Origin: Povalibacter uvarum
Lineage (GTDB): Bacteria; Pseudomonadota; Gammaproteobacteria; Steroidobacterales; Steroidobacteraceae
Assembly: GCF_014202975.1 (NCBI RefSeq)
Contig: NZ_JACHHZ010000003.1
Span: forward strand, 124,001-188,000
Reading direction: 5' to 3'
Length of the DNA stretch: 64,000 bases
Shown here: piece by piece, positions 33,670-42,318 of the stretch
How the letters are laid out: each line of letters opens with the position of its first letter
Position numbering within the stretch: the first letter of the stretch is position 1
Made by a program: the position numbers and the translations under genes
Notes under the pieces: generated by a model
The model's database searches: none
Told to the model about the DNA's origin: nothing
What the model saw: the letters and a program-made list of their open reading frames with translations, nothing else

Positions 33670-35088
33670 ATGCAGGAACTAGGCAAGAAGGCAACGCGGA
33701 TCAGCCGGGCCCTCGTGGTCACGGTCGTCCTGTGCTTCCTGATGCTGCTCGTGTCGACGGTCGTGCTCGTCGGTATGTCGCGCACGGCTGTACGGACGGA
33801 TGAATGGATCGCGCACACGCTCGACGTCAAACAGGCGCTCGACGTGCTGCTGACGACGATCGGCGATGCGGAAGCCGGACAGCGAGGGTATCTCATCACC
33901 GGCCAGGCACAGTTCCTCGTCGACTTTCGCGCGGCGCATGACTCCGTACCTGCGCTGGTGCAGAAGCTGCGCGGCCTCGTGGCCGAAGATCCCGTTCAGT
34001 TGGCGCGTGTCGATGCCCTCACGCCCGCCATCGACCGGCGCTTCGAAGCCATTCGCGAGACGCTCGATCTGGTTGCCACGAACGATCGCGCGCAGATCGC
34101 GCGGATCGTAAGCACACGCGGCGCTGCGGCGATGCGCGAAATCCGCGAGCGGATCTCCCAGATGGACGCCAGCGAGAATCGCCTGCTGCTCGAACGACGC
34201 CGGCAGGCCGCGGTGATTCGGGATCAGTTCGTCCGCGCCGTCAGTGCAATGGTGATCGTGGCCGGCATCTTCGCGGTCATGGCGCTGCTCAGCGTGCGGG
34301 CCTACATGCAGGGCCTCGATCAGAGCCAGCGTCGTCTCGCCGCCCATCACGCCGAGCTCGAAGCCAAGGTCGCGGAGCGAACCGCGGAACTCAGTCGCTC
34401 GACCGAGCTCGCCGAGCGCGAACGCGGCCGTGCCGAAGCGCTTCTGACCGATGTGAATCATCGCGTCGGCAACAACCTTGCCCTCGTGTCCTCGTTCCTC
34501 ACGATGCAGCAGCGTGCGGTGACGAGTCCCGAGGCGGTGAAGGCGTTGAGCGCGGCAAGGGCGCGTGTGCAGGCCGTCGCGTCCGCGCACCGCAAGCTGA
34601 GACTCGGAGCGGATTTCGCGACGGTGCGGGCGGACGAGGTCCTGGGCGCGGTCCTCGACGATATCTGCGCAGGCTTTCCGGCGGATGGGCGGATTCAGGT
34701 TCGGTACGAACTATCCCCGCTGGAGATCCACGCTCGCGATGCCGTCTCGCTGGGAGTGCTGACCAGCGAGCTGGTGATGAATGCGGTCAAGCACGGTTTT
34801 CGGGGCGACGATTCGGGCGAGGTGAGGGTAGTCTTCTCCGGGCAGGGCGAAGCACCCTTTCTAGAAGTGATCGACGACGGGGTGGGCTATGAAAGTAACA
34901 ACAATTCACAGGGCAGCGATCGATCGACGGGAACGGATGGCGGCGGTCTGGGCACCCGCATCATCGACATGGTGGCGCGGCAGTTCGGCAGCCAGTCGCA
35001 GAAATCGCCGGCACGAGACGACGCACATCGTCCCGGCACGCGAGTCCGCGTCGATCTGCCACGGCTACAACTCATGCAGCAGGCGTGA
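33670..35088 (+). CDS. CHASE3-type sensor histidine kinase, HisKA_2/HWE class
   Basis: 472 residues. First membrane helix about 14-36, periplasmic CHASE3-like helical domain about 40-185 ('DAEAGQRGYLITGQAQFLVD' is the typical motif), second membrane helix about 189-209, a coiled coil (215-255), then the phospho-acceptor region with H264 in 'LLTDVNHRVGNNLALVSSF'. The ATPase domain is of the HWE-like type ('LGVLTSELVMNAVKHGF', 'VIDDGVGYE', 'GGGLGTRIIDMVARQFG'). Such kinases signal to unlinked or adjacent receivers. It may be co-transcribed with proB (15-base gap, no Shine-Dalgarno). A receiver domain follows at once in another frame. Confidence 0.88.
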   Translation: MQELGKKATRISRALVVTVVLCFLMLLVSTVVLVGMSRTAVRTDEWIAHTLDVKQALDVLLTTIGDAEAGQRGYLITGQAQFLVDFRAAHDSVPALVQKLRGLVAEDPVQLARVDALTPAIDRRFEAIRETLDLVATNDRAQIARIVSTRGAAAMREIRERISQMDASENRLLLERRRQAAVIRDQFVRAVSAMVIVAGIFAVMALLSVRAYMQGLDQSQRRLAAHHAELEAKVAERTAELSRSTELAERERGRAEALLTDVNHRVGNNLALVSSFLTMQQRAVTSPEAVKALSAARARVQAVASAHRKLRLGADFATVRADEVLGAVLDDICAGFPADGRIQVRYELSPLEIHARDAVSLGVLTSELVMNAVKHGFRGDDSGEVRVVFSGQGEAPFLEVIDDGVGYESNNNSQGSDRSTGTDGGGLGTRIIDMVARQFGSQSQKSPARDDAHRPGTRVRVDLPRLQLMQQA

Positions 35089-35089
35089 A

Positions 35090-35530
35090 TGCGCGCCGGC
35101 GGAGTCGGCGCCGCCGGATCACGCGTCGGATCACGCTTCAGGGGGCAGCGCGGCCGCTGAGCGGGATCTCTTCCGCGGTCTGAGGATCTTGCTGGTCGAA
35201 GACGATTTCATCGTCGCGTACGACATGCAGACGCTGCTGGAGGAGCGCGGCGCGCAAGTGCTCGGTCCGGCATCGAGCCTCGCCGAGACACACGCGTTCA
35301 TCCAGGCGGCGTCCCCGCATGTCGCCATCCTCGATGTGAATCTCAACGGCGAGCTCGTCTTCTCGGCCGCAGAGCAGTTGCGCGCTCGCGGGATTCCGTT
35401 CGCATTCGCGACCGCGTATGCGGACGACGACCGGATATTTCCGGCAGCGATGCGAGATGTGCCGAGGCTGGCGAAACCGGTGCTGCCGGTAGTGCTGGTG
35501 GGGCAACTGAGGAAACTGGTGGGGAGATGA
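35090..35530 (+). CDS. Receiver-only response regulator, start codon unresolved
   Basis: The receiver domain is complete: 'RILLVEDDFIVAYDMQTLLE' with the acidic pair, phospho-acceptor Asp in 'VAILDVNLNGELVF', Thr/Ala in 'FAFATAYADDDRI' and the conserved Lys in 'VPRLAKPVLPVV'. In this frame there is no ATG, GTG or TTG between the kinase stop at 35088 and the domain itself; the first candidates are CTG 35180 and TTG 35189. ATGs at 34889 and 34934 lie deep inside the kinase gene. The frame is +1 relative to the kinase. Either the start is rare, or the two form a hybrid kinase by frameshift or through a sequence error. Coordinates give the in-frame segment after the kinase stop. Confidence 0.7.
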   Translation, partial: CAPAESAPPDHASDHASGGSAAAERDLFRGLRILLVEDDFIVAYDMQTLLEERGAQVLGPASSLAETHAFIQAASPHVAILDVNLNGELVFSAAEQLRARGIPFAFATAYADDDRIFPAAMRDVPRLAKPVLPVVLVGQLRKLVGR

Positions 35531-35572
35531 CAAGAAGCCAGCTAGCCGGCTGGTAGCTGGCTTGCCGCCTCT
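35531..35572. repeat. Word-repeat intergenic linker
   Basis: GCCAGCTAGCCGGCTGGTAG and CTGGCTTGCC form self-complementary words in the gap between the receiver and the convergent small gene. Similar wording recurs at 42240-42272. Confidence 0.6.
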
Positions 35573-35573
35573 C

Positions 35574-35819
35574 TCATCCTTTCCTGTTCTCCGGAATATC
35601 GACGAACCTGCCCGCCGGCGGATCGCTCGCGGGGAACGTGTCTTCCAGCGATTCGTCGATGGCTTCTTCGCTCGAAGCGGAAGGATTGCGGAGGCGCCAG
35701 CGGTAGGCGATTCCTTTCAGGGCCGGCGCGACGATGAGTCCCAGTGCGCCGATCAGCGCCAGCGTCTCGAGCGCATCCAAAGCGGAGGATCGGCGGGGTT
35801 CGTCGTGGTTGCGGCGCAT
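35574..35819 (-). CDS. Small membrane protein with 'TFPASDPPAG' motif
   Basis: 81 residues from the ATG at 35819, with GGAG eight bases upstream. One hydrophobic helix ('ALETLALIGALGLIVAPAL') and a C-terminal acidic motif 'DESLEDTFPASDPPAGRF'. That motif recurs in many small proteobacterial proteins of unknown function. The frame is open to 35894, but the start with the ribosome site is preferred. Confidence 0.7.
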   Translation of the reverse strand: MRRNHDEPRRSSALDALETLALIGALGLIVAPALKGIAYRWRLRNPSASSEEAIDESLEDTFPASDPPAGRFVDIPENRKG

Positions 35820-35925
35820 GAAATTCTCCGGCAGTAGATCGAAGTCAGCAGGATGACGCAGCGGAAGACGGACGGCTTGGATGCGAGTGCTCACGCGTCC
35901 GGCGGCCGCCGATTCCGCTACGGCA

Positions 35926-36711
35926 TCAGGCCTTCGGCGGCACGATCGGGTGCGACGTGCTCAGTCCGCCATCGACCGGGAACGCCTGTCCGTTGACGTA
36001 CGAGGCGTCGTCGGATGCAAGGAACAATGCCATCTGTGCGATCTCGATCGGGGCGCCGGCCCGGCGCATGGGATTCAACTGCCCGATCTTGTGATCGGTT
36101 CCGCGCGCCCTGGCCTGTTCGAAGATCGGGCGGGTCATGCCGGTCTCGATGAGGCCAGGACAGATCGCGTTGATGCGCACGCCGCTGCCGCTCAGTTGCC
36201 ACGCCGTGGTCTGCACCAGGCTGATGACGCCAGCCTTGCTGGCGCTGTAAGGAGAACCGCCCGCGCCCGAGCGCAGGCCGGCGACAGAAGCCGTGCAGAT
36301 GATCGATCCACGGTTGCGCGGCGTCATCACGCGCGATGCGTGCTTCACGGCGAGAAAAGTGCCGATGAGATTGATCTTGAGGATCTCGGCCCAGTGCTCG
36401 GGGGTCTGCTCCTGCATCGGGACCCAGCCGCCGCTGACGCCAGCGTTGGCGAAGCACACATCGAGCCCGCCGAATTCCTTCACGACGGTGTCGATCGCAG
36501 CCGCCACGTTCGACTCCTCGGAGGAATCCTTCACGAGTGCGATCGCTTTGCCGCCCGCGCTGCGAATCGCCTGCGCCGTCTCTTCGACCGCGGGCGCGCG
36601 ATCGAGGACCACGACGTTCGCGCCTTCAGCCGCGAACAGAATGGCGCTTGCGCGACCGATGCCGCTCGCTGCTCCGCTGACCAGCGCGTTTTTCCCTTCG
36701 AGTCGTTTCAT
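35926..36711 (-). CDS. SDR family oxidoreductase (glucose 1-dehydrogenase-like)
   Basis: 261 residues with 'VSGAASGIGRASAILFAAEG' (NAD(P) site), 'CFANAGVSGGW', active site Ser/Tyr/Lys in 'IICTASVAGLRSG' and 'YSASKAGVISLVQTTA', and 'AICPGLIETGM'. Substrate unknown. It follows the hydrolase gene by 33 bases on the same strand, and the pair is divergent from an acyl-CoA ligase gene; together with the MFS gene beyond, they look like a small module for breakdown of an acid or ester (inference). Confidence 0.9.
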   Translation of the reverse strand: MKRLEGKNALVSGAASGIGRASAILFAAEGANVVVLDRAPAVEETAQAIRSAGGKAIALVKDSSEESNVAAAIDTVVKEFGGLDVCFANAGVSGGWVPMQEQTPEHWAEILKINLIGTFLAVKHASRVMTPRNRGSIICTASVAGLRSGAGGSPYSASKAGVISLVQTTAWQLSGSGVRINAICPGLIETGMTRPIFEQARARGTDHKIGQLNPMRRAGAPIEIAQMALFLASDDASYVNGQAFPVDGGLSTSHPIVPPKA

Positions 36712-36744
36712 GACGGATACCCGCGGTTTTCTTGGTGGAATGGT

Positions 36745-37653
36745 TCAGGCGACGGCATTCTTCGCGCCCGCGCGGCGCGCTGCGCTTTCGATCGCGTCGA
36801 CGATCTGATCGTAGAACTGCGGCGGAATGTCGTGACCCATTCCAGGGATGACGCGCAGCTCGGCATTGGGAATGTTCTCCGCGGTGTCGCGACCGCCTGC
36901 GAGCGGCACGAGCGGATCGTCTGCTCCATGCACGACGACAGTCGGTGCCTTGATTCTTCGGATGCGCTCACGGCGATCGCCGGTCGCAGTCACAGCCGCA
37001 ATCTGGCGACCGAATCCTGGCGGGTTGTAGCTGCGCTTCACATCGGTGATCAGGCGCTCACGCGCCGCGGCTTCATCGAAGGGCACAGCAGGACTCGCGA
37101 GCACTCGCAATGTGTTGAGGCCATGTTTCACATACGCCTCGAGATCGCTGGGATTCGGACTGCGCGACATCAGTACCGCGCTTGCGGCTGGTGTCGGCGG
37201 AGGCAGTGCGGGATTGCCGGTTGTCGACATGATCGACGTCAGCGAAAGCACCCGCTGCGGATAGTCGGCCGCGACGAGCTGCGCAATCATTCCGCCCATC
37301 GATGCGCCGACGATGTGGGCCGCATCGATCTTCAATCCATCCAGCAAGCCGACGGCGTCCGCTGCCATGTCATGCAGCGTGTAGGGAACGTGCACGGGGA
37401 GACCCGTCATGCGCGCAGCGATCACTGTCGCGAGTTCCGGAACGGGTGCGCCATCCAGCTTCGTCGACAGACCGATATCGCGATTGTCGAAACGGATGAC
37501 CCGGAAACCGCGCGCGACGAGTTTGTCGCAGAAGGGCAGGGGCCAGCGAGTGAGCTGCGCTCCGAGGCCCATGATCAGCAGCAGCGGCGGGTGGGACGCT
37601 GAGCCGAATGATTCGTACTCGAGGGTGATGCCGTTGGCGCTGAGCTGGGGCAC
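36745..37653 (-). CDS. Alpha/beta hydrolase, carboxylesterase-like
   Basis: 302 residues from the GTG at 37653 ('VPQLSANGITLEYESFGS'); the frame is open from an ATG at 37731 but the added N-terminus is Cys-rich and unlike the family. Features: 'LLLIMGLGAQLTRWPLPFCD', 'FDNRDIGLS', nucleophile Ser in 'IVGASMGGMIAQLVA', Asp in 'VHGADDPLVPLAGG' and His in 'IPGMGHDIPPQ'. It resembles the TAP-like/3-oxoadipate enol-lactonase branch. The substrate is unknown. Confidence 0.82.
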   Translation of the reverse strand: MPQLSANGITLEYESFGSASHPPLLLIMGLGAQLTRWPLPFCDKLVARGFRVIRFDNRDIGLSTKLDGAPVPELATVIAARMTGLPVHVPYTLHDMAADAVGLLDGLKIDAAHIVGASMGGMIAQLVAADYPQRVLSLTSIMSTTGNPALPPPTPAASAVLMSRSPNPSDLEAYVKHGLNTLRVLASPAVPFDEAAARERLITDVKRSYNPPGFGRQIAAVTATGDRRERIRRIKAPTVVVHGADDPLVPLAGGRDTAENIPNAELRVIPGMGHDIPPQFYDQIVDAIESAARRAGAKNAVA

Positions 37654-37833
37654 GAGACGGTCCGTCTTGAACTGCGGGGCGTGGCAGTTTGCAGCGCAGG
37701 CAGAGGGGCCGCAACTGCCGACTGTGCGCATCGACAGAACGGGATTCGAGCCGGGCGCGTTTACACTTTTACACGTTCCCTTGTGGCATTGTGCCTGCGT
37801 CCTCGGCTCCCCTTTGCGGCCCCCTCACGACTC

Positions 37834-39381
37834 ATGACGTCCCAGGAAATTCTCCAGCAGGAATTCGGGCTGATTGCCGATCTGATTCGCGCGCATGCGC
37901 AGGAACGTCCGCGGCATCCCGCGTTGATCAAGGATGATTCCGTTCTCGACTACGGCACGCTGGATTCCATGATGGATCGCGTGGCGGCGTCGCTGCAGCG
38001 CGACGGTATTGCGGCAGGCAGTTCGATTGCGATCTGCGCGACGGCAGGGATCGAGTATGGCGTGGTGTTTCTCGGCGCGTTGCGGGCGGGGGTCGTGGTC
38101 GCGCCGCTGGCTCCGTCGTCGACGCCGGAGAGCCTGGCGCTCATGGTGCGGGACTGCGGTGCGAAATTGCTGTTTCTCGATCAATCGGTCGCCGCCGCGA
38201 TCGATGCCGCTGGGATTCCCGCAGCGGTGGGGCGAATCAGCCTCGATGATTCGAGTGTCGGCAAGCCGCTGCAGGCATGGCTCGCGGCAACGGAGTCGAA
38301 ACCCGCACCGGTCGCGATCGAGCCGGATGCAGCATTCAACATTATCTATTCATCAGGAACAACGGGTGCGCCGAAAGGCATCGTGCAGCCGCACCGCATG
38401 CGCTGGCAGCACGTTCGCCGCGCATCCGGATCGGGATACGACGTGAGCGCCGTAACGATCTGCTCCACGCCGCTTTATTCGAACACGACGCTGGTGAGTT
38501 TCTTCCCGGCGCTGGCCGGCGGCGGCGCCGTGGTCCTGATGTCGAAGTTCGATGCCGCGAAGTTCGTGGCGCTCGCCGAGAAGTATCGTGCGACTCACGC
38601 GATGCTCGTACCCGTCCAGTATCAGCGCATCATGGATCTGCCGGACTTCGATCGTCATGACCTGAAGAGCTTCCGCATGAAGTTCTGTACCAGCGCGCCG
38701 TTCTCCGCGGCGTTGAAGGGCGACATCCTGAACCGCTGGCCCGGCGGATTGATCGAGTACTACGGAATGACCGAGGGCGGAGGTACCTGCGTGCTTCAGG
38801 CGCACGAGCATCCGACGAAGCTGCACACAGTTGGTCGCCCGGCGCCGGGGCACGACATTCGTCTCATCGACGAGCAGGGCAACGAAGTCGCGCAGGGCGA
38901 GATCGGCGAAGTCGTCGGCCGCTCGCCCGCGATGATGAGGGGTTATTTCAATCAGCCAGCCAAGACGTCGGAAGCCGAGTGGTACGACCGCGAAGGCAAT
39001 CGCTTCATCCGCACCGGCGACGTGGGCCGATTCGACGCGGAGGGTTTCCTCACGCTGATGGATCGCAAGAAGGACATGATCATCTCGGGCGGCTTCAACG
39101 TGTACCCGTCCGATCTCGAAGCGGTTCTGTTCCAGCACGATGCAGTTGCGGACGCCGCGGTCGTCGGCGTGCAGTCACGGCAATGGGGCGAGACTCCCGT
39201 CGCATTCATTCAACTGCGACCCGGCAGCAGTGAAACCGCGGATTCGATCCAGCGCTGGGCAAACGAGCGTCTCGGGAAGACCCAGCGCCTGACTGCCGTG
39301 CAGATTCTTCCGAGCCTGCCCCGCAGCGCGATCGGGAAAGTTCTCAAGCGCGAGCTGCGGGACCGGTACGTCCGGTCCTAG
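37834..39381 (+). CDS. Acyl-CoA synthetase / AMP-dependent ligase
   Basis: 515 residues from ATG 37834; the open frame further upstream lacks a start signal. ANL superfamily motifs: 'IIYSSGTTGAPKGIVQPHR' (phosphate loop), 'EYYGMTEGGGTCV', 'FIRTGDVGRFDAEGFLTLMD' and 'SGGFNVYPSDLEAVL', with the catalytic Lys in 'RSAIGKVLKRELR'. It activates a carboxylic acid to its CoA thioester via an acyl-adenylate. Long-chain or aromatic acids are both possible. The last four bases overlap the convergent MFS gene. Confidence 0.92.
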   Translation: MTSQEILQQEFGLIADLIRAHAQERPRHPALIKDDSVLDYGTLDSMMDRVAASLQRDGIAAGSSIAICATAGIEYGVVFLGALRAGVVVAPLAPSSTPESLALMVRDCGAKLLFLDQSVAAAIDAAGIPAAVGRISLDDSSVGKPLQAWLAATESKPAPVAIEPDAAFNIIYSSGTTGAPKGIVQPHRMRWQHVRRASGSGYDVSAVTICSTPLYSNTTLVSFFPALAGGGAVVLMSKFDAAKFVALAEKYRATHAMLVPVQYQRIMDLPDFDRHDLKSFRMKFCTSAPFSAALKGDILNRWPGGLIEYYGMTEGGGTCVLQAHEHPTKLHTVGRPAPGHDIRLIDEQGNEVAQGEIGEVVGRSPAMMRGYFNQPAKTSEAEWYDREGNRFIRTGDVGRFDAEGFLTLMDRKKDMIISGGFNVYPSDLEAVLFQHDAVADAAVVGVQSRQWGETPVAFIQLRPGSSETADSIQRWANERLGKTQRLTAVQILPSLPRSAIGKVLKRELRDRYVRS

Positions 39382-40724
39382 CGGTACTCCTCTTCCCGCA
39401 GAGTCCGCATCGCCCGGTAGTAGTGGAACGTCGACCAGGCGAACACGAAGACGATGAATGACAGTGCGTACCGCAAGCCGTCCGCAGTCGCCTGTGCCGC
39501 AGTCTCGCCCTGGCTGACGAAGAATTCCTTGAACGTCTCGCTGATCAGGCCGGTCAGCGATGGGCCGACGCCCATGCCGATGAAGTTGAGCACCAGGAAC
39601 AGCAGTGCGCTCGCGAGCGCGCGTTCGCGCGGACCGACGAGGCGATAGGTGCCCGAGATCGACGGTGCGAGATACATCGTGCCGAAGCAGATGTATATGA
39701 ACAGGCAGATGAGGGCGACGGCGGTGTTGCCCGTCATGAACGCGACGGCAGCGAAGGGCAGCGCAATCATGTTGGAGACCGCTGGAACCCTGAGCAGATA
39801 ACGCGTGTCGTTGTGCTTCTGCGAAAGCTTGTCGGCGAACGTGCCGCCGAAGTACGTACCGGCGAGCCCGCCGATGCCGACGATGAAGGCGAGCCAGATG
39901 CCTGCTTCCGCGACCGTGAAGCCGTGCGAGCGGATCAGGTACGAGTTGTAGAAGGCGCTGACGCCGTAGCTCACGAACGCATGCAGGCCCGACGCGACGG
40001 ACAGGTGTTTGAAGGTCTTCTTGGCCCAGAGCGTCTTCAGCACGGTCATCATCGGGGGCGGTTCTTTGACCGTATGCGCGCCGCCTTCCGAATAGCCACG
40101 CGGCGGTTCACGCAGCGTCAGCTTCATGATCAATGCGAGTGCGAGGCCCGGCAGGCCGACGAGCAGGAACGCCGTGCGCCAGCCGTACTCGTGCGCAACC
40201 ACGCCGCCCATCAGCAGTCCGAGGAAGCTGCCGCCGTAAACGCCCATTGAATAGATCGACAGGGCAGTCGCGCGACGCTTGGGTTCGAAGTAGTCGCTGA
40301 TGAGCGAATGAGCCGGCGGACTGCAGCCTGCTTCGCCGATGCCGACGACGATGCGGCACAGGAACAGATGCGTGAAATTCTTCGCGAATGCGGTCGCGGC
40401 GGTTGCCGCGCTCCAGATCAGAAGCGATATCGCGATGATGTTCACGCGATTGCTCTTGTCCGCGAGGCGCGCGATCGGAATGCCGACAGTGGTGTAGAAG
40501 ACGGCGAACGCCAGGCCGCTGAGCAGGCCAAGCTGGGTGTCGGTGAGCTTGAACTCCGCCTTGATCGGCTCCATCAGCGTCGCAAGGATCTGCCGGTCGA
40601 CGAAGTTGAAGACGTAGACGATGAACAGGAACCAGACGACGTATTGGCGGTAGGCTTCGGTGACCTTGAATTCTTCTGCGCGGGCGGGCGCGGACGCCGC
40701 CATCTCGTTCACTTCAGCCGACAT
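39378..40724 (-). CDS. MFS transporter (spinster/hexuronate-type)
   Basis: 448 residues, twelve membrane segments. N-terminal 'FLFIVYVFNFVDRQILATLM' and 'GLLSGLAFAVFYTTVGIPIA' with the MFS loop 'ARLADKSNRVNIIA' are typical of the spinster-like group found beside aromatic, steroid and lipid degradation genes. The ATG has an AAGGGG ribosome site. It converges with the acyl-CoA ligase gene, so it may import the acid that the ligase activates (inference). Confidence 0.9.
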   Translation of the reverse strand: MSAEVNEMAASAPARAEEFKVTEAYRQYVVWFLFIVYVFNFVDRQILATLMEPIKAEFKLTDTQLGLLSGLAFAVFYTTVGIPIARLADKSNRVNIIAISLLIWSAATAATAFAKNFTHLFLCRIVVGIGEAGCSPPAHSLISDYFEPKRRATALSIYSMGVYGGSFLGLLMGGVVAHEYGWRTAFLLVGLPGLALALIMKLTLREPPRGYSEGGAHTVKEPPPMMTVLKTLWAKKTFKHLSVASGLHAFVSYGVSAFYNSYLIRSHGFTVAEAGIWLAFIVGIGGLAGTYFGGTFADKLSQKHNDTRYLLRVPAVSNMIALPFAAVAFMTGNTAVALICLFIYICFGTMYLAPSISGTYRLVGPRERALASALLFLVLNFIGMGVGPSLTGLISETFKEFFVSQGETAAQATADGLRYALSFIVFVFAWSTFHYYRAMRTLREEEYR

Positions 40725-40906
40725 CCGTAATACCCCTTGAGAATCTGCGGCGGCATTGTGTCATCGGGACCCCCGAATGCAACGACGCTCAAGCTTTCCT
40801 TGCAGTCGACGCTTCGCTCAGTTTGCGCGAGGTTCGCTCCGAGTCTGGAATTTCCGATGAATCTGGCGTATTTCACGCGGCAGAATGTCGTAATGATTGA
40901 CAATTC

Positions 40907-40940
40907 TTTACTGACCGAAGGCCGTTGCTAGAATGGCCGC
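40907..40940 (+). promoter_or_regulatory. proA promoter, leaderless arrangement
   Basis: TTTACT (40907-40912), a 16-base spacer, TAGAAT (40929-40934), six bases (GGCCGC) and then ATG at 40941. A TTGACA at 40897 is too far from the -10. No Shine-Dalgarno precedes proA, so transcription should begin at the start codon. Confidence 0.6.
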
Positions 40941-42239
40941 ATGAACGCAATCAGCGCATCGAGCATGAATTCAGCAGCTACCGACATCGCCGCGACCATG
41001 GAGCCGATCGGCCGTGCGGCCGTGGACGCGGCGCGATTGCTCGCGACCTCGAATGCCGCGACGCGCAATGCCGCGTTGCATGCCGCGGCGCATGCGTTGC
41101 GAACGAATCGCGAGGCTATCCTCGCTGCGAATCGAACAGATCTCGAACAAGCCCGCGCACGCGATCTGTCGGCGGCGCTTCTGGACCGGCTGGAGCTCGA
41201 CGACAAGCGCATCGAGTCGATGGCGGCGGGCGTCGAGGAGATCGCGGCGCTCGCCGATCCGCTCGGTGTCGTCACGGCCGAGTGGACGCGACCGAACGGC
41301 ATGCGCATTCAGAGGGTCCGCGTACCGCTCGGCGTCATCGGGATCATCTACGAAAGCCGTCCGAACGTGACCGCTGATGCAGGCGCGCTCTGTCTCAAGT
41401 CGGGCAACGCCGTCATCCTGCGCGGCGGATCGGAGAGCGCGAACTCCAGCCGCGCGATTCACGCGTGTCTCGTGGACGGACTGCGCTCAGCCGGATTGCC
41501 CGAAGCGGCGATCCAGATCGTGCCGACGACGGATCGTGCAGCGGTCGGTTACATGCTGGGATCGATGACTGATTTCATCGATGTGATCGTTCCACGCGGA
41601 GGCAAGAGCCTGGTTGCTCGCGTGCAGCAGGAAGCGCGCGTGCCGGTGATCGGGCATCTCGAGGGTGTCTGTCACGTGTACGTCGATCGCGACGCCGACC
41701 TGACCATGGCGCGCGACATCGTTCTCAACGCGAAGCTGCGTCGCACGGGGGTCTGCGGTGCTGCGGAGACGCTGCTCGTGGATCGCGCATGCGTTGCGAC
41801 TCATCTCACGCCGGTTGTGCAGGCGTTGCTCGATGCAGGCTGTGAAGTGCGCGGCGACGAGACAGTTCGAAGCATCGACGCACGCGTGAAGCAGGCGACC
41901 GAGGAGGATTGGTACGCCGAGTATCTCGACCGGATCATCGCCGCCCGTGTGGTCGATGGCGTCGACGCCGCTGCGGCCCATATCGCGAAGTACGGTTCCG
42001 CCCACACGGAATCGATCGTGACCGGCAACGCACAGACCGCCGAACGATTCCTCTCGACCGTGGACAGCGCCATCGTCCTGCACAACGCCTCCACCCAGTT
42101 CGCCGACGGCGGCGAGTTCGGGATGGGCGCCGAGATCGGCATCTCCACCGACAAATTCCACGCACGCGGACCAGTGGGAGTGGAGCAGCTGACGAGTTAC
42201 AAGTACGTGGTGAGGGGGAGTGGGCAGACGAGGGCGTGA
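40941..42239 (+). CDS. proA: Glutamate-5-semialdehyde dehydrogenase
   Basis: 432 residues. Aldehyde-dehydrogenase fold with the ProA hallmarks '[17 protein letters not shown]', '[20 protein letters not shown]', '[20 protein letters not shown]' and the catalytic Cys in '[15 protein letters not shown]'. The chain ends with '[20 protein letters not shown]'. It reduces glutamyl-5-phosphate with NADPH to the semialdehyde, the second step of proline synthesis. It is unlinked to proB here. Its promoter gives an apparently leaderless mRNA. Confidence 0.96.
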   Translation: MNAISASSMNSAATDIAATMEPIGRAAVDAARLLATSNAATRNAALHAAAHALRTNREAILAANRTDLEQARARDLSAALLDRLELDDKRIESMAAGVEEIAALADPLGVVTAEWTRPNGMRIQRVRVPLGVIGIIYESRPNVTADAGALCLKSGNAVILRGGSESANSSRAIHACLVDGLRSAGLPEAAIQIVPTTDRAAVGYMLGSMTDFIDVIVPRGGKSLVARVQQEARVPVIGHLEGVCHVYVDRDADLTMARDIVLNAKLRRTGVCGAAETLLVDRACVATHLTPVVQALLDAGCEVRGDETVRSIDARVKQATEEDWYAEYLDRIIAARVVDGVDAAAAHIAKYGSAHTESIVTGNAQTAERFLSTVDSAIVLHNASTQFADGGEFGMGAEIGISTDKFHARGPVGVEQLTSYKYVVRGSGQTRA

Positions 42240-42272
42240 GCGGAGCCAGCTAGCCAGCTAGCTGGCCGCCTT
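42240..42272. repeat. Word-repeat intergenic linker
   Basis: Overlapping copies of CAGCTAGC/GCTAGCTGG just after the proA stop; self-complementary and able to form a hairpin. Confidence 0.6.
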
Positions 42273-42306
42273 GATCCGGTTCACATTCCGGCCAGAAATC
42301 GGCCCT

Positions 42307-42318
42307 TATACTCGCTGC
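42307..42318 (+). promoter_or_regulatory. -10-like hexamer at leaderless spacing before the OmpA-like gene
   Basis: TATACT (42307-42312), six bases (CGCTGC), then the ATG at 42319. No Shine-Dalgarno; the -35 is not clear. Confidence 0.55.

Noticed and set aside
33660-33675. TAGAAT just before the CHASE3 kinase as a leaderless promoter
   Set aside because: The hexamer overlaps the ATG itself, so transcription would begin inside the coding sequence.
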